A stretch of DNA of 64,000 nt from Pyrinomonadaceae bacterium (GTDB lineage: Bacteria > Acidobacteriota > Blastocatellia > Pyrinomonadales > Pyrinomonadaceae), in NCBI GenBank assembly GCA_019694395.1, contig JAIBCC010000013.1, forward strand, positions 62,001 to 126,000, written 5' to 3'. The position numbers were made by a program, and so were the translations under genes. The notes below the pieces were generated by a model that was not told the origin of the DNA, did not search any database, and saw nothing but the letters and a program-made list of their open reading frames with translations. Below are positions 45,241-53,591 of this stretch, one piece after another. The first letter of the stretch is position 1. Every line of letters begins with the position of its first letter.

Positions 45241-46956
45241 ATGAAAAAACTGTTGATTCTGACAATCCTGATATTATTTGGCAAAATCTCAATTTTTTTT
45301 GCCCAAACTTCACCGATTACTTTTAAAGATATTTCAGCCGAATCAGGATTAAATGTTTCTCACATTTCCACGGCTGAAAATCGCTACATTATCGAATCTA
45401 TGAGCGGCGGAGCGGCAGTCTTTGACTGTGACGAAGACGGTTATTTAGAAATTGCAACAGTCAATGGTTCTTCAGTAGAAAATTTCAAAAAAGGCGGGGA
45501 TTTATTTCTCACGCTTTATCACCAAATTGATAGCGGAAAAACTCAAATTCCCAAGTTTGAAAACATTACTTCTTCGGCAAATTTGACCCGCAAGGGTTGG
45601 GGAATGGGTATTACGGCGGTTGATCTGGACAACGATGGATTCCTTGATTTGTTTATCACCGGATTTAATGGAAATGTTGTTTATAAAGGAAAGGGGAGCT
45701 GCAAATTTGAAGATATTACCGAAAAAACAGGCTTAAAAGGCACAGGTTTTATGACCGGGGCGGCTTGGGCGGATTATGACCATGATGGAGATTTGGATGT
45801 TTTTGTGGCTGGTTACGTTTCGCTTGATCTGAATAATTTACCCGTTTTCGGCAGCTCTCAAACCTGTTCTTACCGTGGAATCCGTGTCCAGTGCGGTCCG
45901 CGCGGACTTCCGGGCGAAAGGGATTTTTTCTACCGTAATAAAGGTGACGGAACTTTTGAAGAAGTTTCTGAAAAAATTGGGGTTGCAGACGGAAAAAAAT
46001 ATTACGGACTAGGCGCAATCTGGGGCGATTATGACAATGACGGATGGTTGGATTTATATGTCGCCAATGACGGAACGCCCAATTATCTTTACAAAAATAA
46101 CCATGATGGAACTTTAACTGATGCCGGATTTGAAACCGGAACCAGTTACAGCGGCGCAGGAGTCGAACAGGGTTCAATGGGTGTGACCTGGGGCGATTTT
46201 GATAATGATGGTTTGCTCGATTTGTTTGTTACGAATTTTGAAGGCGAACATAACACACTTTACCGAAATCTTGGTGCAAAAGGATTTATTGATGTTTCTG
46301 CCGAATCCGCCGTTGGGCAGGTTTCTAAACCATTTGTTGGTTGGGGAACTTCTTTTATTGATTTTGACAATGATGGATTGCTTGATTTATTGATTGCCAA
46401 CGGACATGTTTATCCGCAAATGGAATTTGTTAAAGGTGAATCTTCTCAAGGATTTAAGCAGCCGTTTTTACTTCAAAGGAACCTGGGGAACGGAAAATTT
46501 GAAGATATTTCTAAAGCCTCAGGCTTGCGCGATTTGCCTATGTTTTCGAGTCGCGGAATTGCTTTCGGCGATTTGAATAATGATGGTTTGGTGGATGCCG
46601 TTGTGACAAATCTAGGCGAAAAACCTTTGGTTTTGCTGAATACTTCAAAAAATGACAATCAGCGGATCATTTTAAAACTAATTGAAAATAGCAAGAATAA
46701 AGATGCGATAGGCGCAAGAGTTATTTTGAAAACCAATAAAGGCTCAATGATTCAAGAAATTCAGGCAGGAGCAAGTTATTTATCCCAAAATGATTTTCGT
46801 CTGCATTTTGGTTTTGGTAAAAACGAAATAATTGAAACGATTGAAATACGTTGGAGTAACGGAAAATCTGAAAAAATTGAAGGAATTCGACCAAATCAAT
46901 TAATAACTATCCGGCAAGCAAAAGGTGTTGAAAATTCGATTAATTTTAACAATTGA
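45241..46956 (+). CDS. CRTAC1-family FG-GAP/ASPIC-UnbV secreted protein (paralogue)
   Basis: The 571-residue protein has a signal peptide (about 1-21, ending IFFAQ) and the same layout as the gene at 41.9 kb: SMSGGAAVFDCDEDGYLEIA, DLDNDGFLDLFI, DYDHDGDLDVFV, a CSYRGIRVQCGPRGLPG insert, more D-x-D-x-DG blades, and a C-terminal ASPIC/UnbV domain (IGARVILKTNKGS, AGASYLSQNDFRLHFGFG). The two proteins probably arose by duplication around the esterase gene or before its insertion. The role is unknown. The differing N-terminal blades suggest they are not redundant. Confidence 0.85.
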   Translation: MKKLLILTILILFGKISIFFAQTSPITFKDISAESGLNVSHISTAENRYIIESMSGGAAVFDCDEDGYLEIATVNGSSVENFKKGGDLFLTLYHQIDSGKTQIPKFENITSSANLTRKGWGMGITAVDLDNDGFLDLFITGFNGNVVYKGKGSCKFEDITEKTGLKGTGFMTGAAWADYDHDGDLDVFVAGYVSLDLNNLPVFGSSQTCSYRGIRVQCGPRGLPGERDFFYRNKGDGTFEEVSEKIGVADGKKYYGLGAIWGDYDNDGWLDLYVANDGTPNYLYKNNHDGTLTDAGFETGTSYSGAGVEQGSMGVTWGDFDNDGLLDLFVTNFEGEHNTLYRNLGAKGFIDVSAESAVGQVSKPFVGWGTSFIDFDNDGLLDLLIANGHVYPQMEFVKGESSQGFKQPFLLQRNLGNGKFEDISKASGLRDLPMFSSRGIAFGDLNNDGLVDAVVTNLGEKPLVLLNTSKNDNQRIILKLIENSKNKDAIGARVILKTNKGSMIQEIQAGASYLSQNDFRLHFGFGKNEIIETIEIRWSNGKSEKIEGIRPNQLITIRQAKGVENSINFNN

Positions 46957-46966
46957 CAACAACAAA

Positions 46967-46992
46967 ACTTTTGTTGACTCATGCAACAAAGT
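46967..46992 (+). promoter_or_regulatory. Bipartite dyad operator, copy E
   Basis: ACTTTTG, 11 bases, AACAAAGT, a 15 of 15 match. The -35 box TTGACT of the promoter for the downstream small-protein pair occupies the first half of the spacer, so a bound protein would block RNA polymerase. CAACAAAA-C-TTTTGTTG (46960-46976) adds a local palindrome over the left half. Confidence 0.72.
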
Positions 46993-47002
46993 CTATTAAA
47001 AT
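46974..47002 (+). promoter_or_regulatory. Promoter of the paralogous small-protein pair
   Basis: TTGACT at 46974-46979 and TAAAAT at 46997-47002, exactly 17 bases apart, are the best sigma-70-like match seen in the window. GGAGG and the ATG at 47027 follow closely, giving a very short leader. Confidence 0.65.
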
Positions 47003-47026
47003 TTTTGCAATGGAGGCATAATTATT

Positions 47027-47677
47027 ATGAGAAAACTGATTTTTATTTCAATATTTTTGTTCATTGTTTCGGCTTTTGGTTCCGTTTTTGGACAAACAAC
47101 AACTCCGACAACCCCGGGTGCACCGGCAGGCGCAGGAACCCCTCCCGGAGGCGGAGATAGAAATTTGGCTGATAGTTTAAGAAAAATGAATTCCATCGAA
47201 ATGGAACGAATGAAGCGTGAAAATGAAAAACCAACCGAGGCAAATTCTGCGATCCATACCCAAGCCCAATCAAAATTTCCCCAAATAAAAGAGGATTTTG
47301 AAGGAATGCAAATTTCTGAGTCCTCAATAATTAAAACCTACACAACCGATAAAAAGATTGATTATGCCTTGATCGAAAGTTCGGCAGAAGACATTATAAA
47401 GCGAACCAAACGGTTGGATTCAAATATTTTTGCCGAGCCGATCCAAAAGAAAGAAGAATCAAAAGAGGATAAAGCCAAAGAAAATAATGAAAAACCAAAA
47501 AGTTTACGGGATTTGATCGTTGATTTAGATAACGCGATTGGAAGTTTTACTTCCAGTCCGATTTTTGGAAATTTAAAGGTAGTAGATCCAAAAGTTGCCG
47601 TCAAAGCTCGTGAAGATTTGATTTGGATTCAGCAAATCAGCGAAAAAATTTCTGCTGAAGCAAAGAAATTAAAGTAA
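47027..47677 (+). CDS. Exported protein of unknown function, paralogue 1
   Basis: A 216-residue protein with a signal peptide (about 1-22) and then a Pro/Gly/Thr-rich linker (TTTPTTPGAPAGAGTPPGGG). The mature helical part contains FPQIKEDFEGMQISESSIIKTY, TTDKKIDYALIESSAEDIIKR and LRDLIVDLDNAIGSFTSSPIF. No known domain is recognised. The next gene encodes a clear paralogue that shares all three blocks but lacks the Pro/Gly linker and is shorter between the second and third blocks. GGAGG precedes the ATG. Confidence 0.7.
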   Translation: MRKLIFISIFLFIVSAFGSVFGQTTTPTTPGAPAGAGTPPGGGDRNLADSLRKMNSIEMERMKRENEKPTEANSAIHTQAQSKFPQIKEDFEGMQISESSIIKTYTTDKKIDYALIESSAEDIIKRTKRLDSNIFAEPIQKKEESKEDKAKENNEKPKSLRDLIVDLDNAIGSFTSSPIFGNLKVVDPKVAVKAREDLIWIQQISEKISAEAKKLK

Positions 47678-47724
47678 ATTAGTTTCCGATTTGATAAAAT
47701 CGTGGAAATTGGAGGTCAAAGTCA

Positions 47725-48309
47725 ATGAAAAAAACGATTTTCGTTTTATTTGCTTCTTTATTTTCGTTTTCCGCGATTTTTGCACAGGTTTCTCCAACTC
47801 CCGTCATCAACAACGAAATCCGCGATATTTCTTCGGTTCGCAGGCGTTCAATGGAGCTTGAACGCGTGCAAAAAGAAGCCAATCAGGTTAATTATGAAGA
47901 ATCGAGCAAGGAGCAAAAAATCAAATTTGCTCAAATAAAGGATGACTTTGAAAATATCCAAAAGCTGGAATTGCAAATTATCCAAACATACACGACCGGT
48001 AAGAAAATAAATTATCAAAAAATTAGCGAGTCCGCCACTGAGATTTCCAAACGAGCCGCCAGACTTAATACAAATCTTTTTTTGCCAAAAACTGAGCAAG
48101 ACCAAAAAGCTCCCAATGAAATTAAAGCCAAAAATGTCCGTGATCTGATTGTTGATTTAGATAATAAAATCGGGGATTTTATCAATAGTCCGATTTTCAA
48201 AAATAATAATTTAGTTGATTCAAAAGCCTCTGAAAAAGCTCAGGGAGATTTAGAAAATATTATTAAAATCAGCGATTTAATGGCGCAAAAAGCAAAGAAT
48301 TTTAAGTAG
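47725..48309 (+). CDS. Exported protein of unknown function, paralogue 2
   Basis: A 194-residue protein with a signal peptide (1-21, ending AIFAQ). It matches the preceding protein in sequence blocks KFAQIKDDFENIQKLELQII, TYTTGKKINYQKISESATEI and VRDLIVDLDNKIGDFINSPIF, so a tandem duplication is evident. Mostly helical; no catalytic pattern. GGAGG lies nine bases before the ATG and a strong terminator follows. Its dyad-controlled promoter places the pair in the polysaccharide regulon, although nothing in the sequence itself says carbohydrate. Confidence 0.7.
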   Translation: MKKTIFVLFASLFSFSAIFAQVSPTPVINNEIRDISSVRRRSMELERVQKEANQVNYEESSKEQKIKFAQIKDDFENIQKLELQIIQTYTTGKKINYQKISESATEISKRAARLNTNLFLPKTEQDQKAPNEIKAKNVRDLIVDLDNKIGDFINSPIFKNNNLVDSKASEKAQGDLENIIKISDLMAQKAKNFK

Positions 48310-48337
48310 TAAAAAACCAAAGTCTGTTTTATGTTTT

Positions 48338-48367
48338 AGGCGAGAATTAAAAACTCGCCTTTTTTTC
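48338..48367 (+). terminator. Rho-independent terminator after the small-protein pair
   Basis: AGGCGAG (48338-48344) pairs with CTCGCCT (48354-48360) around nine bases, followed by a run of T. It ends only eight bases before the GH31 start, so the GH31 gene either relies on read-through or has a promoter inside the preceding gene. Confidence 0.8.
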
Positions 48368-48374
48368 AAATGAA

Positions 48375-50747
48375 ATGAAAATCTATCAAACTATTACCCT
48401 GCTCCTAATTTTAACTTTTGCCGATTTAAACCTTTCCGCGCAGGTTTTAGGTGATCCGGTTGATGTCAGTTCGGATTTTCAAAAATCTGACAACGTTTAT
48501 TTTGTCGGCAATCAATTAACCGATTTTAATCCGGCAACTGGCGAAGGTAAAATTAAATGGGACAGATATTTACGGGGTTTGGGACTGAATTTTAACAAAA
48601 TTGACCTCAGTTTATCAAAAGGGAAAGCAACCGAATTTCCCGGCACAGAATATGACGAAAATCCCGTGTTGCCGTTTTCGATTTCGTTTATCAGCCCCAA
48701 AACGATTCGTCTGCGATTCAATTCCCGCGAAACTCCTTTTGAAAATAAACCATCCTTGATGTTGGTTGGCGAACCGCCGAAAGATAATTCATGGAAGGTC
48801 GAACAGAACGAAAAGGAAATCGTTTATTCGAGCAGTTTCGGGCGCGTCAAAATTATCAAAAACCCTTGGCACATAGAGTTTTACGATGCACAGGGGAAAT
48901 TGTTGACCAGAACCCAAACTCTTGGCGATCCGAACACTTTTCTCAGCGAAACTCCTTTTTCGTTTATCCGTCGCGCCGAAGATTTGAACCGCCGTTTTGC
49001 TGCTACTTTTGAACTCGCGCACGATGAAAAAATCTTTGGGAGCGGAGAATCTTTCACCCGTTTGGATAAGCGCGGACAAAAAATAAATTTAACAGTCCGT
49101 GACGGAATGGGCGTGCAGGGGCAATATTTGTATAAACCGATTCCGTTTTTTCTGAGCAATCGCGGCTACGGAATGTTCGTGCATACGTCCGCGCCCGTAA
49201 CTTTTGATTTTGGAAAGTATTTCGACCAGCACAACACGATTTATGCGGCTGATGACCAATTGGATTTATTTATTTTTCTCGGCAATCCCAAAGAAATTTT
49301 GTCCGAATACACGGCTTTGACGGGCAGAAGTCCCGTTCCGCCGCTGTGGTCGTTTGGTTTTTGGATGAGCCGGATTACCTATAAATCCGAAGACGAAGTG
49401 CGAGATGTTGCCGCCAAATTGCGTCAATACAAAATTCCGTCTGATGTGATTCACCTCGACACGGGTTGGTTTGAAACCGATTGGCGCAGTAATTACGAAT
49501 TTTCCAAATCGCGTTTTCGTGATCCTACAAAAATGATTGCGGATTTGAAAAATCAAGGTTTTCACATTTCGTTGTGGCAATACACCTATTTCACACCAAA
49601 AAATGAATTGTTCAAAGAGATTGTTGAAAAAGGTTTAGCCGTAAAAAATGATGGTGGAAATCAGCCCTTTGAAGATGCTGTGTTGGATATGAGCAATCCG
49701 GCGGCGGTCAAATGGTATCAGGATAAACTCGCTAATCTTTTGAAAATGGGAGTCGGCGCAATCAAAGTTGATTTCGGCGAAAATGCACCGATTTCGGGGC
49801 AATATTTTTCGGGCAAAAGTGGTCTTTACGAACATAATCTTTACCCGTTGCGCTACAACAAAGTGGTGGCGGACATTACCAAACAAACAACGGGCGATTC
49901 GATAATCTGGGCGCGAAGTGCGTGGGCTGGCAGTCAGCGTTACCCGCTGCATTGGGGCGGCGATGCGGAAAATACAAATTCGGCAATGGCGGCTAGTTTG
50001 CGGGGTGGATTATCATTCGGACTTTCGGGATTTACCTATTGGAGTCACGATGCGGGCGGTTTTGTCAATAAAGCTCCGCGTGATCTGTATCGGCGTTGGA
50101 TGGCGTTTAGCGTGTTGACCTCGCACACACGAGCGCACGGTGCCCCGCCGCGTGAGCCCTGGGAATATGACGAAAAATTGACCGAAGATTTTCGGCGTGC
50201 GCTCAATCTGCGTTATTCGCTGATGCCATACATTTACGCACAGGCAAAAGATTCATCCGCCAAAGGTTATCCGATGCTGCGGACGCTGTTTTTTGAATTT
50301 CCAAATGATAAAACCTCTTGGATGATTGAGGATGAATATATGTTCGGCGAAAATTTGCTGGTTGCGCCGATTTTTGAAGAAGGCAAAAACGATCGTCAAG
50401 TTTATCTTCCGACAGGCAATTGGATTGATTATCAAACAGGAAAAATCTATCAAGGCGAAAAATGGCACGAAATCGAGGCGGGTGAAATTCCGATAATTTT
50501 GCTGGTCAAAAATAATTCGGTTTTGCCACACGTCAAACCTGCTCAAAGCACTTCGGAAATTGATTGGAATAATGTGGAATTAAAAGTTTTCAGCACTGAT
50601 AAAGCTAATGTTTCAGGAAAATTTGCTTTGCCAAACGGCGATTTGCAAACGCTGGATTTGAATTTTGCGAAAGATAATTATGTTTTGAAAAATGATTTTT
50701 CGGGCGGAAAAATCAAATGGCAAATCAATCGTTTTGCAACGAAATAA
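48375..50747 (+). CDS. GH31 alpha-glycosidase, probable alpha-xylosidase, secreted
   Basis: A 790-residue enzyme with a signal peptide (about 1-22). The N-terminal beta-sandwich is followed by a TIM barrel: LWSFGFWMSRITYKSEDEV (324-342), DVIHLDTGWF (357-366), the nucleophile Asp466 in IKVDFGEN and the acid/base Asp530 in WGGDAENT. KVDFGE with the FGFWMSR and TGWFETDWR segments resembles YicI-type alpha-xylosidases more than alpha-glucosidases. Alpha-xylosidase removes xylosyl side chains from xyloglucan oligosaccharides and fits the adjacent GH3 and GH5 enzymes. No ribosome-binding site is evident. Confidence 0.9.
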   Translation: MKIYQTITLLLILTFADLNLSAQVLGDPVDVSSDFQKSDNVYFVGNQLTDFNPATGEGKIKWDRYLRGLGLNFNKIDLSLSKGKATEFPGTEYDENPVLPFSISFISPKTIRLRFNSRETPFENKPSLMLVGEPPKDNSWKVEQNEKEIVYSSSFGRVKIIKNPWHIEFYDAQGKLLTRTQTLGDPNTFLSETPFSFIRRAEDLNRRFAATFELAHDEKIFGSGESFTRLDKRGQKINLTVRDGMGVQGQYLYKPIPFFLSNRGYGMFVHTSAPVTFDFGKYFDQHNTIYAADDQLDLFIFLGNPKEILSEYTALTGRSPVPPLWSFGFWMSRITYKSEDEVRDVAAKLRQYKIPSDVIHLDTGWFETDWRSNYEFSKSRFRDPTKMIADLKNQGFHISLWQYTYFTPKNELFKEIVEKGLAVKNDGGNQPFEDAVLDMSNPAAVKWYQDKLANLLKMGVGAIKVDFGENAPISGQYFSGKSGLYEHNLYPLRYNKVVADITKQTTGDSIIWARSAWAGSQRYPLHWGGDAENTNSAMAASLRGGLSFGLSGFTYWSHDAGGFVNKAPRDLYRRWMAFSVLTSHTRAHGAPPREPWEYDEKLTEDFRRALNLRYSLMPYIYAQAKDSSAKGYPMLRTLFFEFPNDKTSWMIEDEYMFGENLLVAPIFEEGKNDRQVYLPTGNWIDYQTGKIYQGEKWHEIEAGEIPIILLVKNNSVLPHVKPAQSTSEIDWNNVELKVFSTDKANVSGKFALPNGDLQTLDLNFAKDNYVLKNDFSGGKIKWQINRFATK

Positions 50748-50759
50748 AGAAAAATTTGC

Positions 50760-50932
50760 CCACGAAAAAGGAAAGACGCAGAAAAAAAGAAAAATTACTA
50801 CCTTTGCGTAGCTTTGCGTCTTTAACTTTGCGTTCTTTGCGGTAAAAAAAAGAAGATTAACCGCAAAAGTCGCAAAGGTTTCGCAAAGAAAATATTCGCG
50901 TCAATTAGCGTGATTCGCGGGCAAATTTTTCT
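50760..50932. repeat. REP-like intergenic inverted repeat (TTTGCG family)
   Basis: The gap after GH31 contains clustered CTTTGCGT/CTTTGCGG words on one side (50801-50843) and AACCGCAAAAGTCGCAAAGG with TCGCAAAG on the other (50859-50888), which pair into a long imperfect hairpin. Short homopolymer A-tracts flank it. Intergenic elements built on AACCGCAAAG/CTTTGCGGTT words are widespread in several phyla and are usually scattered between convergent genes, as here between GH31 (+) and GH3 (-). No second copy is in the window. It may also serve as a bidirectional transcription end. Confidence 0.75.
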
Positions 50933-50936
50933 AAAC

Positions 50937-53438
50937 TTAATCCCTTTGCACAATCGTTTTATCCAAACGAAAATCCCCCGTCAAACGAATATCACGCGAA
51001 GAGCTGCCGACTAAAATTTTGAAATCCCCCTTTTCGGCAGTCCAACCTTTTTTGGGATCGTAAAAGGCAAAAGCATCAGGTTTCAATTCAAGCGAAACGG
51101 TTTTCTTTTCGCCTGCCTTGAGAAATACTTTTTGGAAACTTTTTAACTCTTTCAGCGGACGCGGGAGGCTTGATTTAAGGTCTTGAATATAAATTTGGGC
51201 GACTTCTGCGCTGTCAAATTTGCCTGTGTTTTCAATTATAAAACTAACCGTTAAACTCTTGCCTTTGCTAAGTTTAAGATTTGAATACCTAAAATCCGTA
51301 TAACTCAAACCGTGTCCAAACGGGAATTGTGGCTCGATATTTTTAGTATCAAACCACCGATAACCGACCAAAATTCCTTCGTCATAACTGACCGATTTTT
51401 CTGTGCCGGGATAGCGTCCAAAGGCGGGCGAATCTTCCCAACTTTTCAAAAAAGTGGCGGGAAGTTTGCCTGAAGGGGAGATTTTGCCGAACAAAACATC
51501 GGCAATTGCGTTTCCGCCCTCTTGTCCGTAATAAAATGCTTGTAAAATGCTTGGAACTTTGCCAATCCATTTGTCCATCAAAACGGGTGCGCCGGAAGTG
51601 TTGACCACAATCGTTTTCGGATTTGCTTTCGTAACTGCTTCAATCAATTCGACTTGCTGTGACGGCAAATTCAAATCCAAGCGGTCGCGCGATTCGGCTT
51701 CGACTGCATCGGAAAGCCCTGTAAAAATAATGGCAACGTCCGAATTTTTGGCAGTTTCAACCGCTTTTTGCAAAATTTCATCGCCTTCCAACAATCGCCA
51801 ACCCAAAACCAAATCGGCATTACCCTGACTTTCGTAATGGTCAACCCGAATTTTTCGCGGCTCGCCCGCTTTTAATTCAATCGTGGTTGCCCCCGTCAAA
51901 GTTGCGTGATCGCCCCAGACATCCACAATCAATTTGTCGTCCAAATAAAGCCTTCCACCGTCGTTGCTGCTTAAACTTATGGCGTATTTTCCCGAAACAC
52001 GCGCGACCAGATAACCTGTCCAACGATTTGAAAAACGGTCGGCAGGAAAATTTTCGGCGGGAGATTTGGTTGCCCAATGAAAATCGAGATTGGAATCAAT
52101 TCGCGTGAAAGAAGGTTTGCCCGCAAAATCCATATTGGCAAAATAATCGCCCGAAAGCCCGTTGGATTTCAGATCGGGAGTTCGCAAATTTTCGGTTGGA
52201 ATCGGCTTTGTATCTTCCAATGCGACAACTCCCGCCGAAAAATTGACTTTGACCTTTTCTCCGATCATATTTTTGATTCCTTCCAATGGACTAACTGAAT
52301 AAAATGGAGTAACTTGCGCAGAGCCGCCGCCGCCGATTCGCGCTTTATCGGCATTTGGACCAATCACTGCGATTGAACGGATTTTGTTTGAATCAAGCGG
52401 TAAAAGTTTATTTTCATTTTTCAGCAAAACCAGACTTTCAGTAGCAGTTTGGCGGGAAATTTGGCGATGTTCGGGCGTATCGAGCGAGCCGTTTTGTTTG
52501 GATTTCCCGTCCATCACGCCCGAAACAAACATCACCCGCAAAAGTCTCCGCACCATTTCATCAATTTGTTTTTCGGTAATTTCTTTATTGTCTAAAGCCT
52601 TTTTGACCGTCTGCTGATTGAGATAAATGTTGGTCGGCATTTCCAAATCCAGACCGTTTTTTATGCTTGGCGCAGTCGAATGAACCGCGCCCCAATCGGA
52701 CATCACCAAACCTTGAAAACCCCAACGCTTTTTCAAAATTTGATTGAGCAAATAATCATTTTCCGAAGCATAAAATCCGTTGACTTGATTGTAAGAAGCC
52801 ATCACAGTCCAGACTTTTGCTTCCTGAACCGCCGCTTTAAATGCCGGAAAATAAATCTCGTGCAAAGTGCGCTCATCAACTTTGACATCAACCGTGTGGC
52901 GAAATTCTTCCTGATTGTTGGCGGCAAAATGTTTGACCGAGGGAATCACGTTTTCGGACTGCATTCCTTTGATGTAGGCAACCGCGATTTGGGCGGCTAG
53001 AAACGGGTCTTCGCCGAATGTTTCAAAGTTCCGTCCGGCGTGAGGAACTCGTTGGATATTAACCACTGGACCGAGTAAAACGTTGAAATTATTTGCTTTA
53101 GCTTCTTGTGCAATTGCCTGACTGACTTTGTAGATCAACTCTTTATCAAAAGTCGCCGCCATCGCCATTCCCGATGGAAACGAGGTTGCCTTTGCCATCC
53201 GAATTCCTACCGGACCATCCGTCATTTTGAGGGCAGGAATTCCCAAACGCGGAATCGGAACTGTATCAAATCCAGTTCCTGCCAACATCGAAATCTTTTC
53301 TTTCAGGGTTAATTGTTTGAGCAGTTTTTCAACCTTTATTTCGATTTGAGGATTGGTGATTTGGGACTGATTGATGCAAATAAAAACGAAATTGATTAAA
53401 AGAAAAATGGCTAAAATTTTTAACCCTAATTTTTGCAT
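50937..53438 (-). CDS. GH3 beta-glucosidase/xylosidase with PA14 insert, secreted
   Basis: The ATG at 53438 is chosen because AAGGAG lies upstream and a signal peptide (MQKLGLKILAIFLLINFVFI) starts there; an in-frame ATG at 53510 adds 24 unlikely residues. The 833-residue protein has a GH3 N-domain with PVVNIQRVPHAGRNFETFGEDP and the nucleophile Asp248 in GLVMSDWGAVHS, then the C-domain. A PA14 module (about 425-535: SGDYFANMDF, DGGRLYLDDKLIVDVWGDHA, GWRLLEG) is inserted in the C-domain, as in glucosidases that bind chain ends. A fibronectin-III-like domain closes the protein. It cleaves terminal beta-glucose or beta-xylose units. It is divergent from the VWFA gene with dyad copy B between. 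Confidence 0.92.
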   Translation of the reverse strand: MQKLGLKILAIFLLINFVFICINQSQITNPQIEIKVEKLLKQLTLKEKISMLAGTGFDTVPIPRLGIPALKMTDGPVGIRMAKATSFPSGMAMAATFDKELIYKVSQAIAQEAKANNFNVLLGPVVNIQRVPHAGRNFETFGEDPFLAAQIAVAYIKGMQSENVIPSVKHFAANNQEEFRHTVDVKVDERTLHEIYFPAFKAAVQEAKVWTVMASYNQVNGFYASENDYLLNQILKKRWGFQGLVMSDWGAVHSTAPSIKNGLDLEMPTNIYLNQQTVKKALDNKEITEKQIDEMVRRLLRVMFVSGVMDGKSKQNGSLDTPEHRQISRQTATESLVLLKNENKLLPLDSNKIRSIAVIGPNADKARIGGGGSAQVTPFYSVSPLEGIKNMIGEKVKVNFSAGVVALEDTKPIPTENLRTPDLKSNGLSGDYFANMDFAGKPSFTRIDSNLDFHWATKSPAENFPADRFSNRWTGYLVARVSGKYAISLSSNDGGRLYLDDKLIVDVWGDHATLTGATTIELKAGEPRKIRVDHYESQGNADLVLGWRLLEGDEILQKAVETAKNSDVAIIFTGLSDAVEAESRDRLDLNLPSQQVELIEAVTKANPKTIVVNTSGAPVLMDKWIGKVPSILQAFYYGQEGGNAIADVLFGKISPSGKLPATFLKSWEDSPAFGRYPGTEKSVSYDEGILVGYRWFDTKNIEPQFPFGHGLSYTDFRYSNLKLSKGKSLTVSFIIENTGKFDSAEVAQIYIQDLKSSLPRPLKELKSFQKVFLKAGEKKTVSLELKPDAFAFYDPKKGWTAEKGDFKILVGSSSRDIRLTGDFRLDKTIVQRD

Positions 53439-53512
53439 TGGGGGAAGCTCCTTAAAGATTGATTTGAAAACTGACCGCTTGAAAATTGACGAAATTCTAG
53501 CATAATTCAATA

Positions 53513-53538
53513 ACTTTGTTGTAGTTCAAGGCAAAAGT
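53513..53538 (-). promoter_or_regulatory. Bipartite dyad operator, copy B (GH3/VWFA divergent gap)
   Basis: The plus strand reads ACTTTGTT, 11 bases, CAAAAGT, which is the consensus on the minus strand with 15 of 15 matches. It lies 75 bases from the GH3 start and 54 from the VWFA start. Its right edge touches a TAAGAT -10 box and its left half contains the matching TTGTTG. Confidence 0.7.
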
Positions 53539-53543
53539 AAGAT
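53516..53543 (+). promoter_or_regulatory. Probable promoter of the VWFA gene
   Basis: TTGTTG (53516-53521) and TAAGAT (53538-53543), 16 bases apart, both overlapping dyad copy B. The spacing and overlap are the same as at the GH39 promoter. Confidence 0.4.
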
Positions 53544-53591
53544 AAAATTCGTTGAAAGGTCATCAATAGTTTTGGACGCGAATTAATTCAT

